Below, one piece after another: positions 1 to 5,349 of a DNA stretch of 6,215 bases. Each line of letters begins with the position of its first letter. Position 1 is the first letter of the stretch. Origin of the DNA: an uncultured Synechococcus sp. (lineage in GTDB: Bacteria; Cyanobacteriota; Cyanobacteriia; PCC-6307; Cyanobiaceae). Location of the stretch: the NCBI GenBank assembly GCA_913050105.1, contig CAJWZN010000074.1:1-6215 (forward strand), in the 5' to 3' direction. The position numbers were made by a program, and so were the translations under genes. The notes under the pieces were generated by a model that saw nothing but the letters and a program-made list of their open reading frames with translations, searched no databases and had not been told where the DNA came from.

Positions 1-1
1 G

Positions 2-118
2 CTCACCCTGTTTTCTGTTCATCTCAGCCGTGAAATGCAGGAATGGTGGTACAGCCGCCATTCCAGTTCGATGGATCCGTCCAATCAGGCGCCCCAACAA
101 AAAACTCCGGCAGCGTGA
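2..118 (+). CDS. Possible 3' end of an unidentified protein gene (5' end outside the window)
   Basis: An open frame enters from the left edge at base 2 and stops with TGA at 116-118, giving about 38 residues. They begin LTLFSVHLSREMQEWWYSR and end in a polar tail, QAPQQKTPAA. Codon choice in this frame (AGC, CGT, CAG, CTC, CCG) resembles the neighbouring genes, whereas a second open frame here uses rarer AGG and CGA codons. The stop falls inside the psbV terminator hairpin, the usual arrangement for two converging genes that share a terminator. I do not recognise the family. The short length makes a chance open frame quite possible. Confidence 0.35.
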   Translation, partial: LTLFSVHLSREMQEWWYSRHSSSMDPSNQAPQQKTPAA

Positions 119-135
119 GAGGCCACCGGAGTTTT
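99..135 (-). terminator. Factor-independent terminator of psbV
   Basis: The arms AAAACTCCGG (101-110) and CCGGAGTTTT (126-135) are perfect 10-bp complements. Read on the minus strand, four inner bases on each side (TGGC/GCTG) can extend the stem with two G-U pairs, leaving a 7-nt loop. The minus-strand transcript then ends in a run of six U (104-99). The hairpin begins 25 bases after the psbV stop. On the plus strand it is followed by only four T, so it may work in both directions but better for psbV. Confidence 0.88.
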
Positions 136-160
136 CAAACGCTGGGTTGGTGAGATCTGA

Positions 161-673
161 TCAGAAGTAGATCTTGCCGCCTCCCCAGGCAGTTCCCTGC
201 ACTTTGGGGGCCACCAGGATGTAACCGGCCATCAGCCGCAACTCTTCATCGGTGAGATCTCTCATGGCTGGATACAGCTCGGCGTCTCGCATGCTCGGGT
301 GCAGATCAGCAATGCTGTATTCACCGTCGTAGGACGTGGGATCCCTCATGTAATCCACCAGGGCGTCGACGTTGTCACGCGCTGGTGTGGCCAGAGCCAA
401 GGTCTCAGGGTCGAGTCCCACGTTCTGGTTGGTTTTGGTGATACCACCGGCGTGACAGGTGCCGCAGCTGGTGTTGAACACTTTGCGACCGGTAGTGATT
501 TCCTGCTCACTGAAGGTCACCTGAATACCTTCAGGATCCGCTGGAACGGTGAGGGTCTCAGCGTCCCAACTGGCTGCCTCAGCCGGGGAGCTGAACACCA
601 GCCCGATCAAAACGGGAACCAGGATCAGTAGCCCTTTCAGGGACCGCTGCAGACACGAAAGAAGAGAGGCCAT
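161..673 (-). CDS. psbV: Cytochrome c550, extrinsic subunit of photosystem II (PsbV)
   Basis: PsbV is a monoheme c-type cytochrome on the lumenal face of photosystem II. It stabilises the manganese cluster and its calcium and chloride cofactors. The 170-residue precursor starts with a signal peptide: basic R10 and K13, a hydrophobic core LLILVPVLIGLVF, and a cut after AEA at residue 33. The mature chain is 137 residues, the family's usual length. In mature numbering the heme motif CGTCH puts C37, C40 and H41, and the second axial ligand H92 (in LHPSMRD), exactly where the family has them. The C-terminus GGGKIYF is also typical. I chose the ATG at 671-673. The frame stays open to a TTG at 709, but that start would add 12 residues ahead of the signal peptide and lies inside an inverted repeat. 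No strong Shine-Dalgarno precedes either start. The gene lies 74 bases after rnz on the same strand, so cotranscription is possible. Confidence 0.97.
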   Translation of the reverse strand: MASLLSCLQRSLKGLLILVPVLIGLVFSSPAEAASWDAETLTVPADPEGIQVTFSEQEITTGRKVFNTSCGTCHAGGITKTNQNVGLDPETLALATPARDNVDALVDYMRDPTSYDGEYSIADLHPSMRDAELYPAMRDLTDEELRLMAGYILVAPKVQGTAWGGGKIYF

Positions 674-703
674 GAAGGATGCCAGAGATTGACGGACAAA
701 CCG

Positions 704-734
704 CACCAAGCTCTTGTATCACGGCAGCTTGGTG
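704..734 (-). promoter_or_regulatory. Inverted repeat between rnz and psbV (leader hairpin)
   Basis: CACCAAGCT (704-712) and AGCTTGGTG (726-734) are perfect 9-bp complements around a 13-nt loop. The repeat starts 13 bases after the rnz stop and ends about 30 bases before the preferred psbV ATG. On the minus strand it is followed by GCGGTTTGTCC, with no U run, so it does not look like a standard terminator. It could protect or process the rnz 3' end, partly attenuate readthrough, or stabilise the psbV mRNA 5' end. Its function is inferred from position only. Confidence 0.5.
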
Positions 735-747
735 GTCTGCGGGGGAA

Positions 748-1707
748 TCACGAACTGTTGCAGTGGGGCTTTACGTCGAGGGTGAGGAAGTCCTTGGCCA
801 GAACGGTGTTGGGAAAGATTGCCTGGGCCTCCTGGAGCAGGTCGTTGGGGGTCACTGAATTTCCTGGAACGTAACGAGGGCTCAGGTGTGTGAGCACCAG
901 TTGGCCGACGCCGGCTTCCGCTGCGGTCTGGGCCGCCATGGTGCTGGTGGAGTGTTGTTTCTGAAAGGCCATCTTCGATTCGGCGTGCGCGAAGGTCGAT
1001 TCGTGGATCAGCAGGTCGGCGCCTCGTGCCAATTTCACTGCCGCTTCGCTGAAGACGGTGTCGGTGCAGTACACAACGCTCACTCCTGGCCGCTCCGGGC
1101 CGCAGAGAGTGGTGCCATCGATCGTGCGACCGTCCGAGAGGGTGACGGTCTCGCCGCGTTTGAGCTGGGCATAAACCGGACCTGGTGGGATCTCAAGGGC
1201 CCGGGCCTGGTCGATGTCGAACCGCCCCGCCAAGGGCTTCTGTTCCACGCGATAGGCGTAAGCCGGCACCCGATGGGTGAGAGGCGTGCAGCGAACGATT
1301 AGGTCGGCGTCTTCAAACACCACGCTTCCCTGCTCGGCTGCGGGCCGCACCCGATGCACCTGCAGGGGATAGCCAATGCGTGTGGAGCTGTTGGCCAGAG
1401 CCCCCTTCAGGAAGCTTTCCAGGGGGTCAGGCCCATAGAGGTCGATTCCCTCGTTGCTGTTCCCTGCCAGCCCGAGGCTGGCGAGAAGGCCCGGCAGGCC
1501 AAACACATGGTCGCCATGCATGTGGGTGATGAACACCCGCCGCAGTTGCGACAAGCGCAGATCGCTGCGGAGAAATTGGTGCTGCGTGCCTTCGCCGCAG
1601 TCGAACAGCCACATCTCAGAACGTTGCGGCAGCCGCAGTGCCACGGCTGAAACGTTGCGAGCCCTGGTGGGTACGCCGGAGCTGGTTCCGAGAAAGGTGA
1701 CCTGCAA
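748..1707 (-). CDS. rnz: Ribonuclease Z (tRNA 3' endonuclease)
   Basis: RNase Z is a zinc metallo-beta-lactamase-fold endonuclease. It cuts pre-tRNAs just after the discriminator base so that CCA can be added. The protein has 319 residues, normal for the short form. Metal ligands are visible: the HxHxDH motif THMHGDH (H62, H64, D66, H67), H145 in [13 protein letters not shown]216 in YCTDT, and H274 in LTHLSPRY. The H252-S-T loop and the AKDF motif near the C-terminus are also present. Residues 155-200 form the flexible arm that grips the tRNA elbow, including the [14 protein letters not shown] stretch. The start is TTG at 1705-1707. It gives the family N-terminus [18 protein letters not shown] and has GAGGA about 9 bases upstream. 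The ATG at 1730 is out of frame. The gene is divergent from the spoIID-like gene and upstream of psbV. Confidence 0.97.
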   Translation of the reverse strand: MQVTFLGTSSGVPTRARNVSAVALRLPQRSEMWLFDCGEGTQHQFLRSDLRLSQLRRVFITHMHGDHVFGLPGLLASLGLAGNSNEGIDLYGPDPLESFLKGALANSSTRIGYPLQVHRVRPAAEQGSVVFEDADLIVRCTPLTHRVPAYAYRVEQKPLAGRFDIDQARALEIPPGPVYAQLKRGETVTLSDGRTIDGTTLCGPERPGVSVVYCTDTVFSEAAVKLARGADLLIHESTFAHAESKMAFQKQHSTSTMAAQTAAEAGVGQLVLTHLSPRYVPGNSVTPNDLLQEAQAIFPNTVLAKDFLTLDVKPHCNSS

Positions 1708-1788
1708 GGCCGCTGATCCTCAGTCGTCATGCTGCCATCTAGCTGGCCCTGGACAAGCGGGCCACACTGGGTGACGTTCTGGTGTTGT

Positions 1789-3135
1789 GTGCGTTTCGCT
1801 CCGGTTCTGGTTCTGGGGGCTTGTGCTGCCTTCAGCGCGATGTTTTCTGCAGCAGCAGTACCCCTTGGGAGAGAGCCCCAGATGCGGGTGTTGTTGCAGG
1901 AGTCATCAAGGCTCTCCCTGCGTTCCGACGGGGATCAGCTTCTCCAGGTCAACGGTCTTTCCGGAGGCACCCGTCAGCTGCGTCGCGTGACACTTCAGCT
2001 ACAGGCCGGCCGTCTGATTGCTGAGCTGGACGGCCGCCGCCGTTCACTCCCGATCAGCAGCGAGCTTCGGATCACGAATCAGGATTCCCGCGGCATCTGG
2101 CTGGGGCCGAGGCGTTATCGCGGTGTGCTTCACCTGAGCGCCAGGGGGGGGCGTCTACGCGCGATCAACCATCTGGGCATTGAAAGTTATCTGCCCAGCG
2201 TCGTGGGAAGCGAGATGCCTCATCGGTGGCCACTGGCGGCGCTGCAGGCTCAGTCGGTCGCCGCCCGCACCTATGCACTGCGCAAGCGCAACCGAAGTGG
2301 GCCATGGGATGTGAAGGCCACCATTGCCAGTCAGGTGTACAAGGGCGTGGAGTCGGAAACCTCAAGCACGTTGCAGGCGGTTGCCAGCACCCGTTCGCTG
2401 GTGTTGGTGCATGGAGGGAAGCTGATCAATGCGGTGTTCCACAGCAGTTCCGGGGGCACCACCGAGGCCAGCGGCATGGTGTGGCGGCAGCAGTTGCCCT
2501 ATCTGGTGAGCGTGCCGGACCACGATCAGCACAGCCCGATGCATCGCTGGCAGCAACGTTTTGATCCTGTGGGCCTGCGTCAAAGGTTGCCGGAGACCGG
2601 TGGGGTCGATGCGGTGCAGGTGCTGAGTCGTTCCAGTAGTGGTCGGGTGCGCCAGGCACGATTGCAGGGGCCCAGGGGTTCGCTGATGCTCACTGGGGCT
2701 GATCTGCGCAGTCGACTCGGGCTCAAAAGCACCCTTGTGGAGTTCCAGATGGTGCCAGCAGGTTCAACCTCCGCTCTGGCAACGGCATTGCCAGTGACGC
2801 CGCAACGGCAGACATCGCGAATCCACCAGCTCACGGCATCGGTGCGGGGGAGCAGGCGTGACAGCTCGTTTCTGGTTGCAGCACCCCCGCCGCTGCAAAG
2901 CAGGGTGCGACCCGGTCGTTCCGTTGCGGGTTTGCAGCTGCTGGTGCGCGGCCAGGGTTACGGCCATGGTGTTGGCATGAGCCAGTGGGGGGCCCATGGT
3001 CTGGCCCAGCGGGGTGCGGACTTTCGCTCCATCCTTCGCCACTACTACCGCGGTGCGGATGTGATGCCTTACAGGCCTTTCCACGATTCAACCCTGGCGC
3101 TGGCGGCCCCATCCGAGTCACGTTGGAGGGGTTGA
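1789..3135 (+). CDS. SpoIID/LytB-domain cell-wall protein, exported
   Basis: SpoIID-type proteins act outside the membrane on peptidoglycan. Bacillus SpoIID is a lytic transglycosylase that cuts glycan strands lacking stem peptides, and LytB relatives enhance amidases. Numbered from the GTG at 1789, the 448-residue protein has a signal-like N-terminus (MRFAPVLVLGACAAFSAMFSAAA). The SpoIID core follows: SYLPSVVGSEMPHRWPLAALQAQSVAARTYA, written here in two parts as SYLPSVVGSEMPHRWP and AALQAQSVAARTYA, with the expected catalytic acid E142. Next come HSSSGGTTEASG (from H218) and GQGYGHGVGMSQWGA (from 388). VLGAC also fits a loose lipobox, so a lipoprotein is possible, but the continuing hydrophobic stretch favours ordinary cleavage. 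An ATG at 1729 and a GTG at 1771 are in frame. Neither these nor 1789 has a clear Shine-Dalgarno; I prefer 1789 because it puts a short basic segment directly before the hydrophobic core. The first gene of a probable three-gene cluster. Confidence 0.92.
   Translation: MRFAPVLVLGACAAFSAMFSAAAVPLGREPQMRVLLQESSRLSLRSDGDQLLQVNGLSGGTRQLRRVTLQLQAGRLIAELDGRRRSLPISSELRITNQDSRGIWLGPRRYRGVLHLSARGGRLRAINHLGIESYLPSVVGSEMPHRWPLAALQAQSVAARTYALRKRNRSGPWDVKATIASQVYKGVESETSSTLQAVASTRSLVLVHGGKLINAVFHSSSGGTTEASGMVWRQQLPYLVSVPDHDQHSPMHRWQQRFDPVGLRQRLPETGGVDAVQVLSRSSSGRVRQARLQGPRGSLMLTGADLRSRLGLKSTLVEFQMVPAGSTSALATALPVTPQRQTSRIHQLTASVRGSRRDSSFLVAAPPPLQSRVRPGRSVAGLQLLVRGQGYGHGVGMSQWGAHGLAQRGADFRSILRHYYRGADVMPYRPFHDSTLALAAPSESRWRG
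3125..3131 (+). promoter_or_regulatory. Strong Shine-Dalgarno upstream of the 5-codon ORF at 3135
   Basis: GGAGGGG lies inside the last codons of the spoIID-like gene. GGAGG ends 5 bases before the ATG at 3135-3137, an ideal distance. It is 19 bases from the TTG at 3149 that opens the nagB-like frame, too far for normal direct initiation there. It therefore appears to serve the tiny ORF rather than nagB itself. Confidence 0.6.
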
Positions 3136-3152
3136 TGCGGCTGCGCCGTTGA
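3135..3152 (+). promoter_or_regulatory. Five-codon ORF (MRLRR) linking spoIID and nagB
   Basis: ATG at 3135 overlaps the spoIID-like stop as TGATG. The frame reads M-R-L-R-R and stops with TGA at 3150-3152. That stop overlaps the TTG start of nagB (3149-3151) as TTGA. Ribosomes ending here would be placed exactly at the nagB start, so this looks like a termination-reinitiation relay. The alternatives are a minus-one shift at 3149, which would join MRLRR to the nagB frame, or a one-base sequencing error that hides the real ATG start of nagB. Seen in sequence; function inferred. Confidence 0.45.
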
Positions 3153-3925
3153 CCTGCTCCTCTCTGCAACTGCGTCGCTTCGATGCTCCGACGTCTCTCT
3201 GCAGATCCCTGGTGGATGCGTTGGAGCAGGAGCTTCGTCAGCTGCTGGTCCAGGGCCGTGTGGCACGTCCCCTCGGGTTGGCCACAGGTCGAACCATGGA
3301 ACCCGTTTACACCGGTCTTGTGCAGCGTCTGCAGGGTTGGTCCGGCTCCGACCGCCAGAGGCTGCGCCTGGTCTGGTCCAGTTTCAACCTGGACGAATAC
3401 ATCGGACTGGCGAGCGGAGATCCGCGCAGCTACCGCTCGTTCATGGAAACCTGGTTGGGCCAGCCTCTGCAGCTGCCGTCCTTATCCCTGCGTGTTCCGG
3501 ATGGCCAGGCGATCGATCCGACTGCGGCGGCTGAGCACTATTCCCGCAGTGTGCAGGCCAGCGGAGGGATTGGGCTGCAGCTGCTGGGCCTGGGTGCCAA
3601 CGGCCATGTGGGCTTTAACGAGCCGCCCTGCGGGCCTGAACAGACGTGTCATGTGGTCACCCTTTCGGAGGCGACCCGCCATCAGAACGCATCGATGTTC
3701 GGTGGAAATCCAGCGGCCGTGCCCCATCAGGCGATCACGCTTGGTGTGGCTGAAATCCTCGCTGCCAGGGAGATTCACCTGGTGGTGACCGGTCGATCCA
3801 AGGCACCGATCCTGGCGCGTTTGCTCGCGATGCAGCGGCCTGACCCTTCACTTCCGGCCAGTTGGCTCCTGGAACACGCGCGGGTGCAGCTTTGGGCTGA
3901 TGCCGAGGCACTGTCACTAGCGTGA
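3149..3925 (+). CDS. nagB: Glucosamine-6-phosphate deaminase-like protein (NagB family)
   Basis: NagB converts glucosamine 6-phosphate to fructose 6-phosphate and ammonia in the cytoplasm. The 258-residue protein carries the family landmarks: GLATGRT (43-49), SFNLDEYIGL with D82 (E. coli D72, proton transfer), DPRSYRSFM, GLGANGHVGFNEPP with H153 and E158 (E. coli H143, E148), then ATRHQN, VPHQAITLGVAEIL and K218 (E. coli K208). The FNLDEY and NGHVGFNEP blocks favour NagB over 6-phosphogluconolactonase, which shares the fold. Odd points are N151 where E. coli has D141 (Asn is also seen in other NagB proteins as I recall), R48 and M50 in place of G43 and P45, and S182 in place of R172. The E. 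coli allosteric R158 is H168. The start is TTG at 3149, coupled to a 5-codon ORF. Residue 6 aligns with E. coli Met1, so the start must be near here. Specificity is not proven. Confidence 0.82.
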   Translation: MTCSSLQLRRFDAPTSLCRSLVDALEQELRQLLVQGRVARPLGLATGRTMEPVYTGLVQRLQGWSGSDRQRLRLVWSSFNLDEYIGLASGDPRSYRSFMETWLGQPLQLPSLSLRVPDGQAIDPTAAAEHYSRSVQASGGIGLQLLGLGANGHVGFNEPPCGPEQTCHVVTLSEATRHQNASMFGGNPAAVPHQAITLGVAEILAAREIHLVVTGRSKAPILARLLAMQRPDPSLPASWLLEHARVQLWADAEALSLA

Positions 3926-3931
3926 TGGACC

Positions 3932-3943
3932 TTCCGGCCGGAA
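3932..3943 (+). other. Perfect 12-bp palindrome just before a start codon
   Basis: TTCCGGCCGGAA is its own reverse complement. It ends one base before the ATG at 3945 and sits where a Shine-Dalgarno should be. As DNA it could be an operator-like site. As RNA it could form only a 4-bp stem with a GGCC loop, which would occupy the weak GGAA ribosome-binding region. It may also be chance in GC-rich DNA. Confidence 0.3.
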
Positions 3944-3944
3944 C

Positions 3945-4208
3945 ATGAGCATCGATCCTGTGGAGCGTGGCCTGGAACAGAGTTTCGAGGCGGAACGCTG
4001 GCGGCGCTTCATTCACGACTGCACAGACATCGAGCAGTTGCGCGATTTGGCCTTGGCTTTGGTTCAGCAGCTGGCGCAGCAGAAAGCTGCAAGCGCCTGG
4101 ATGGCGACCCGGGCATCCGAATCGGAAAACGCCAAGCTGGAGATTCTTGCCAGCCTGATCCGCGAGCGTTCTGAGACGGCAGACGACTCCTCCGATCAGG
4201 GGGGGTGA
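3945..4208 (+). CDS. Small helical conserved-type protein, 87 residues, function unknown
   Basis: I cannot name this family. The 87-residue acidic protein has two predicted helices: residues 8-23 (RGLEQSFEAERWRRFI) and about 28-55 (ELs spaced as in IEQLRDLALALVQQLAQQK, then AASAWMATRA). A charged tail ends in DDSSDQGG. There is no signal peptide or membrane segment, and only one cysteine. The spacing of LEQ-x-F, an aromatic five residues later and a second amphipathic helix resembles NblA, the small phycobilisome-degradation adaptor, but conserved NblA residues are mostly absent. It starts at ATG 3945, 19 bases after nagB, with only GGAA as a weak ribosome site, and so probably shares the spoIID-nagB transcript. 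The stop follows a run of seven G (4199-4205). Confidence 0.72.
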   Translation: MSIDPVERGLEQSFEAERWRRFIHDCTDIEQLRDLALALVQQLAQQKAASAWMATRASESENAKLEILASLIRERSETADDSSDQGG

Positions 4209-4225
4209 TCCTGGGTGGGGGACGA

Positions 4226-4251
4226 GCCAGAGGATCTCAATGTCCTCTGGC
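4226..4251. terminator. Hairpin between two converging genes
   Basis: GCCAGAGGA (4226-4234) and TCCTCTGGC (4243-4251) are perfect 9-bp complements with an 8-nt loop. It lies between the plus-strand small ORF (stop 4208) and the minus-strand Nif11-like gene (stop 4269), where both transcripts need to end. Neither side has a U run, so it is not a textbook factor-independent terminator. It may instead cap 3' ends or mark a processing point. Confidence 0.5.
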
Positions 4252-4268
4252 GTGAAGTCCGCCGAGGG

Positions 4269-4442
4269 TCAGTTGTGGTCTTTTTGCCAACGGCTCAGGT
4301 TGGCCGGAGAGAACTTGTGGCCGTGGCGTGCCGCCACTTTCACCACACAGGAGTTGTCTTCACCGCATCGCTGCACTTCGGTGCGGATGTTGTCGTTGCT
4401 CTGAACGCGCGACATGAAAGTCTCGAGCTGTTTCATCGACAT
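4269..4442 (-). CDS. Nif11-like small protein, 57 residues
   Basis: Nif11-family proteins are short cyanobacterial proteins whose domain also serves as the leader of prochlorosin and related precursor peptides; stand-alone members have no clear function. The protein reads MSMKQLETFMSRVQSNDN, then IRTEVQRCGEDNSCVV, then KVAARHGHKFSPANLSRW. This matches the Nif11 pattern: an N-terminal helix with LETFM and V, a middle V-x-K-V-A segment, then G-x-x-F-S and a final L. There is no double-glycine site and no cysteine-rich core after the domain, so it does not look like a lanthipeptide precursor. C26 and C32 lie inside the domain. I chose ATG 4442 because AGGAGG (4449-4454) sits six bases upstream. 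The frame is open to an ATG at 4514 without such support. It lies 102 bases after yebC on the same strand. Confidence 0.8.
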   Translation of the reverse strand: MSMKQLETFMSRVQSNDNIRTEVQRCGEDNSCVVKVAARHGHKFSPANLSRWQKDHN

Positions 4443-4468
4443 GGGGAACCTCCTGAAGGGGTATCCCC
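4443..4468 (-). promoter_or_regulatory. Strong Shine-Dalgarno with possible alternative leader pairings
   Basis: On the minus strand the segment reads GGGGATACCCC (4468-4458), then TTC, AGGAGG (4454-4449) and TTCCCC directly before the ATG. GGGG can pair with the nearby CCCC (3-nt loop). Alternatively GGGGA can pair with TCCCC (4447-4443), enclosing the AGGAGG. The ribosome site is clear; the switch-like pairing is only a possibility. Confidence 0.5.
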
Positions 4469-4500
4469 GGCCTAGCTGCGACGACCAGCAGCCTCCGTCC

Positions 4501-4531
4501 TCGCAAGGTTTCATCCCGATTTCCCTTGCGA
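4501..4531 (-). other. Inverted repeat between yebC and the Nif11-like gene
   Basis: TCGCAAGG (4501-4508) and CCTTGCGA (4524-4531) are perfect 8-bp complements around a 15-nt loop, 13 bases after the yebC stop. No U run follows on the minus strand, so it is not a standard terminator. It could be a 3'-end stabiliser or processing hairpin for the truB-yebC message. I see no recognisable promoter in the rest of this 102-base gap. Confidence 0.4.
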
Positions 4532-4544
4532 TTGACCGGTTTGG

Positions 4545-5291
4545 TCAGCTGCTGAGCTCCAGATCATCGGGAAGATCGAGATTGGCGTTGACGCTGCGCA
4601 CATCGTCGAGTTCGTCCAGGCAATCAAGAAGCCTGAGGGCTTGTTGTGCCGTATCGGCATCGTTGATCGGGACTGTCGTCATGGCCGTCCAGCTGTGCCC
4701 CCACTCCCGGACAATCCAGCCCTGGGCCCGAAGGCCGTCCTGCAGTGCTTCGAGAGCAGCGAATGGGCCGTGCACCACTGCGGTCTCCGTTGTGAGGTCA
4801 TAGCCGTCGGCTTCCAGTTCCAGAAGCGCCTCCAGCAAGCGCTCCTCATCCGCAGCGCAGGCCGAGATCGTGACCTCACTGCGGTGGTCGAACAGATAGC
4901 CAACACAACCGTTCTCGCCGAGGTTGCCACCGTTTTTGCTGAAAGCCAGGCGCAGGTCGGCTGCCGTGCGGTTGCGGTTGTCGGTCAGGGCTTCCACCAG
5001 CACCGCCATGCCCCCCGGCCCATAGCCCTCGTATCGCACCTCCTCCAACTGCACCCCATCAGCGCTCTGGCCAGCTCCCTTGGCGATGGCCCGCTCGATG
5101 TTGGCGGAGGGCATGCCAGCTGATTTGGCTTTGCTGATCGCCGTGCGCAGCTGAAAATTGCCGTTGGGATCAGCCCCGGCTCGTGCCGCCACCATGATTT
5201 CGCGGCCCAGACGGGTGAACACGGCACCGCGTTTGGCATCGACCACCGCCTTTGTGCGCTTGATCTGGGACCATTTGCTGTGGCCGGCCAT
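4545..5291 (-). CDS. yebC: YebC/TACO1-family protein
   Basis: YebC proteins were long annotated as transcription regulators (PmpR in Pseudomonas). The mitochondrial relative TACO1 activates translation of COX1, and more recent bacterial work points to a ribosome-associated role at difficult sequences such as polyproline. The 248-residue protein has the hallmark N-terminus [20 protein letters not shown], which continues into [18 protein letters not shown] and then [17 protein letters not shown] and [10 protein letters not shown]. The middle domain has [30 protein letters not shown] and [18 protein letters not shown]. It is full length with all three usual sections. The start is ATG 5289-5291, with only weak ribosome-site similarity upstream. 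It follows truB by 58 bases on the same strand and is probably cotranscribed. Confidence 0.97.
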   Translation of the reverse strand: MAGHSKWSQIKRTKAVVDAKRGAVFTRLGREIMVAARAGADPNGNFQLRTAISKAKSAGMPSANIERAIAKGAGQSADGVQLEEVRYEGYGPGGMAVLVEALTDNRNRTAADLRLAFSKNGGNLGENGCVGYLFDHRSEVTISACAADEERLLEALLELEADGYDLTTETAVVHGPFAALEALQDGLRAQGWIVREWGHSWTAMTTVPINDADTAQQALRLLDCLDELDDVRSVNANLDLPDDLELSS

Positions 5292-5349
5292 GGTCCGCGG
5301 GAAGCCTGCTGAACTTGGTTGAAAAGGGTACTCAGAGGCTTATTCGTTT

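Noticed and set aside
299..631. Plus-strand open frame antisense to psbV
   Set aside because: It lies wholly opposite a clear psbV gene, and its residues show no recognisable family or ribosome site.
674..709. TTG start for psbV giving 182 residues
   Set aside because: It adds 12 residues ahead of a good signal peptide and falls within an inverted repeat; the ATG at 673 fits the family better.
886..1650. Plus-strand open frames antisense to rnz
   Set aside because: GC-rich coding DNA leaves such frames open by chance; the minus strand carries all RNase Z motifs.
1744..1764. 6-bp inverted repeat TGGCCC/GGGCCA upstream of the spoIID-like start
   Set aside because: Short and GC-rich, with no conserved context visible; likely chance.
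4443..4514. Upstream ATG extension of the Nif11-like gene
   Set aside because: AGGAGG is placed for the ATG at 4442, and the extra 24 residues do not belong to the Nif11 domain.
4641..5123. 160-codon plus-strand open frame opposite yebC
   Set aside because: Shadow of yebC; no family similarity and unusual residue composition.
5292..5349. Possible yebC promoter, TGAAAA with 16-base spacing to TACCCT
   Set aside because: Both elements are poor matches, and the gap is short enough for simple cotranscription with truB.
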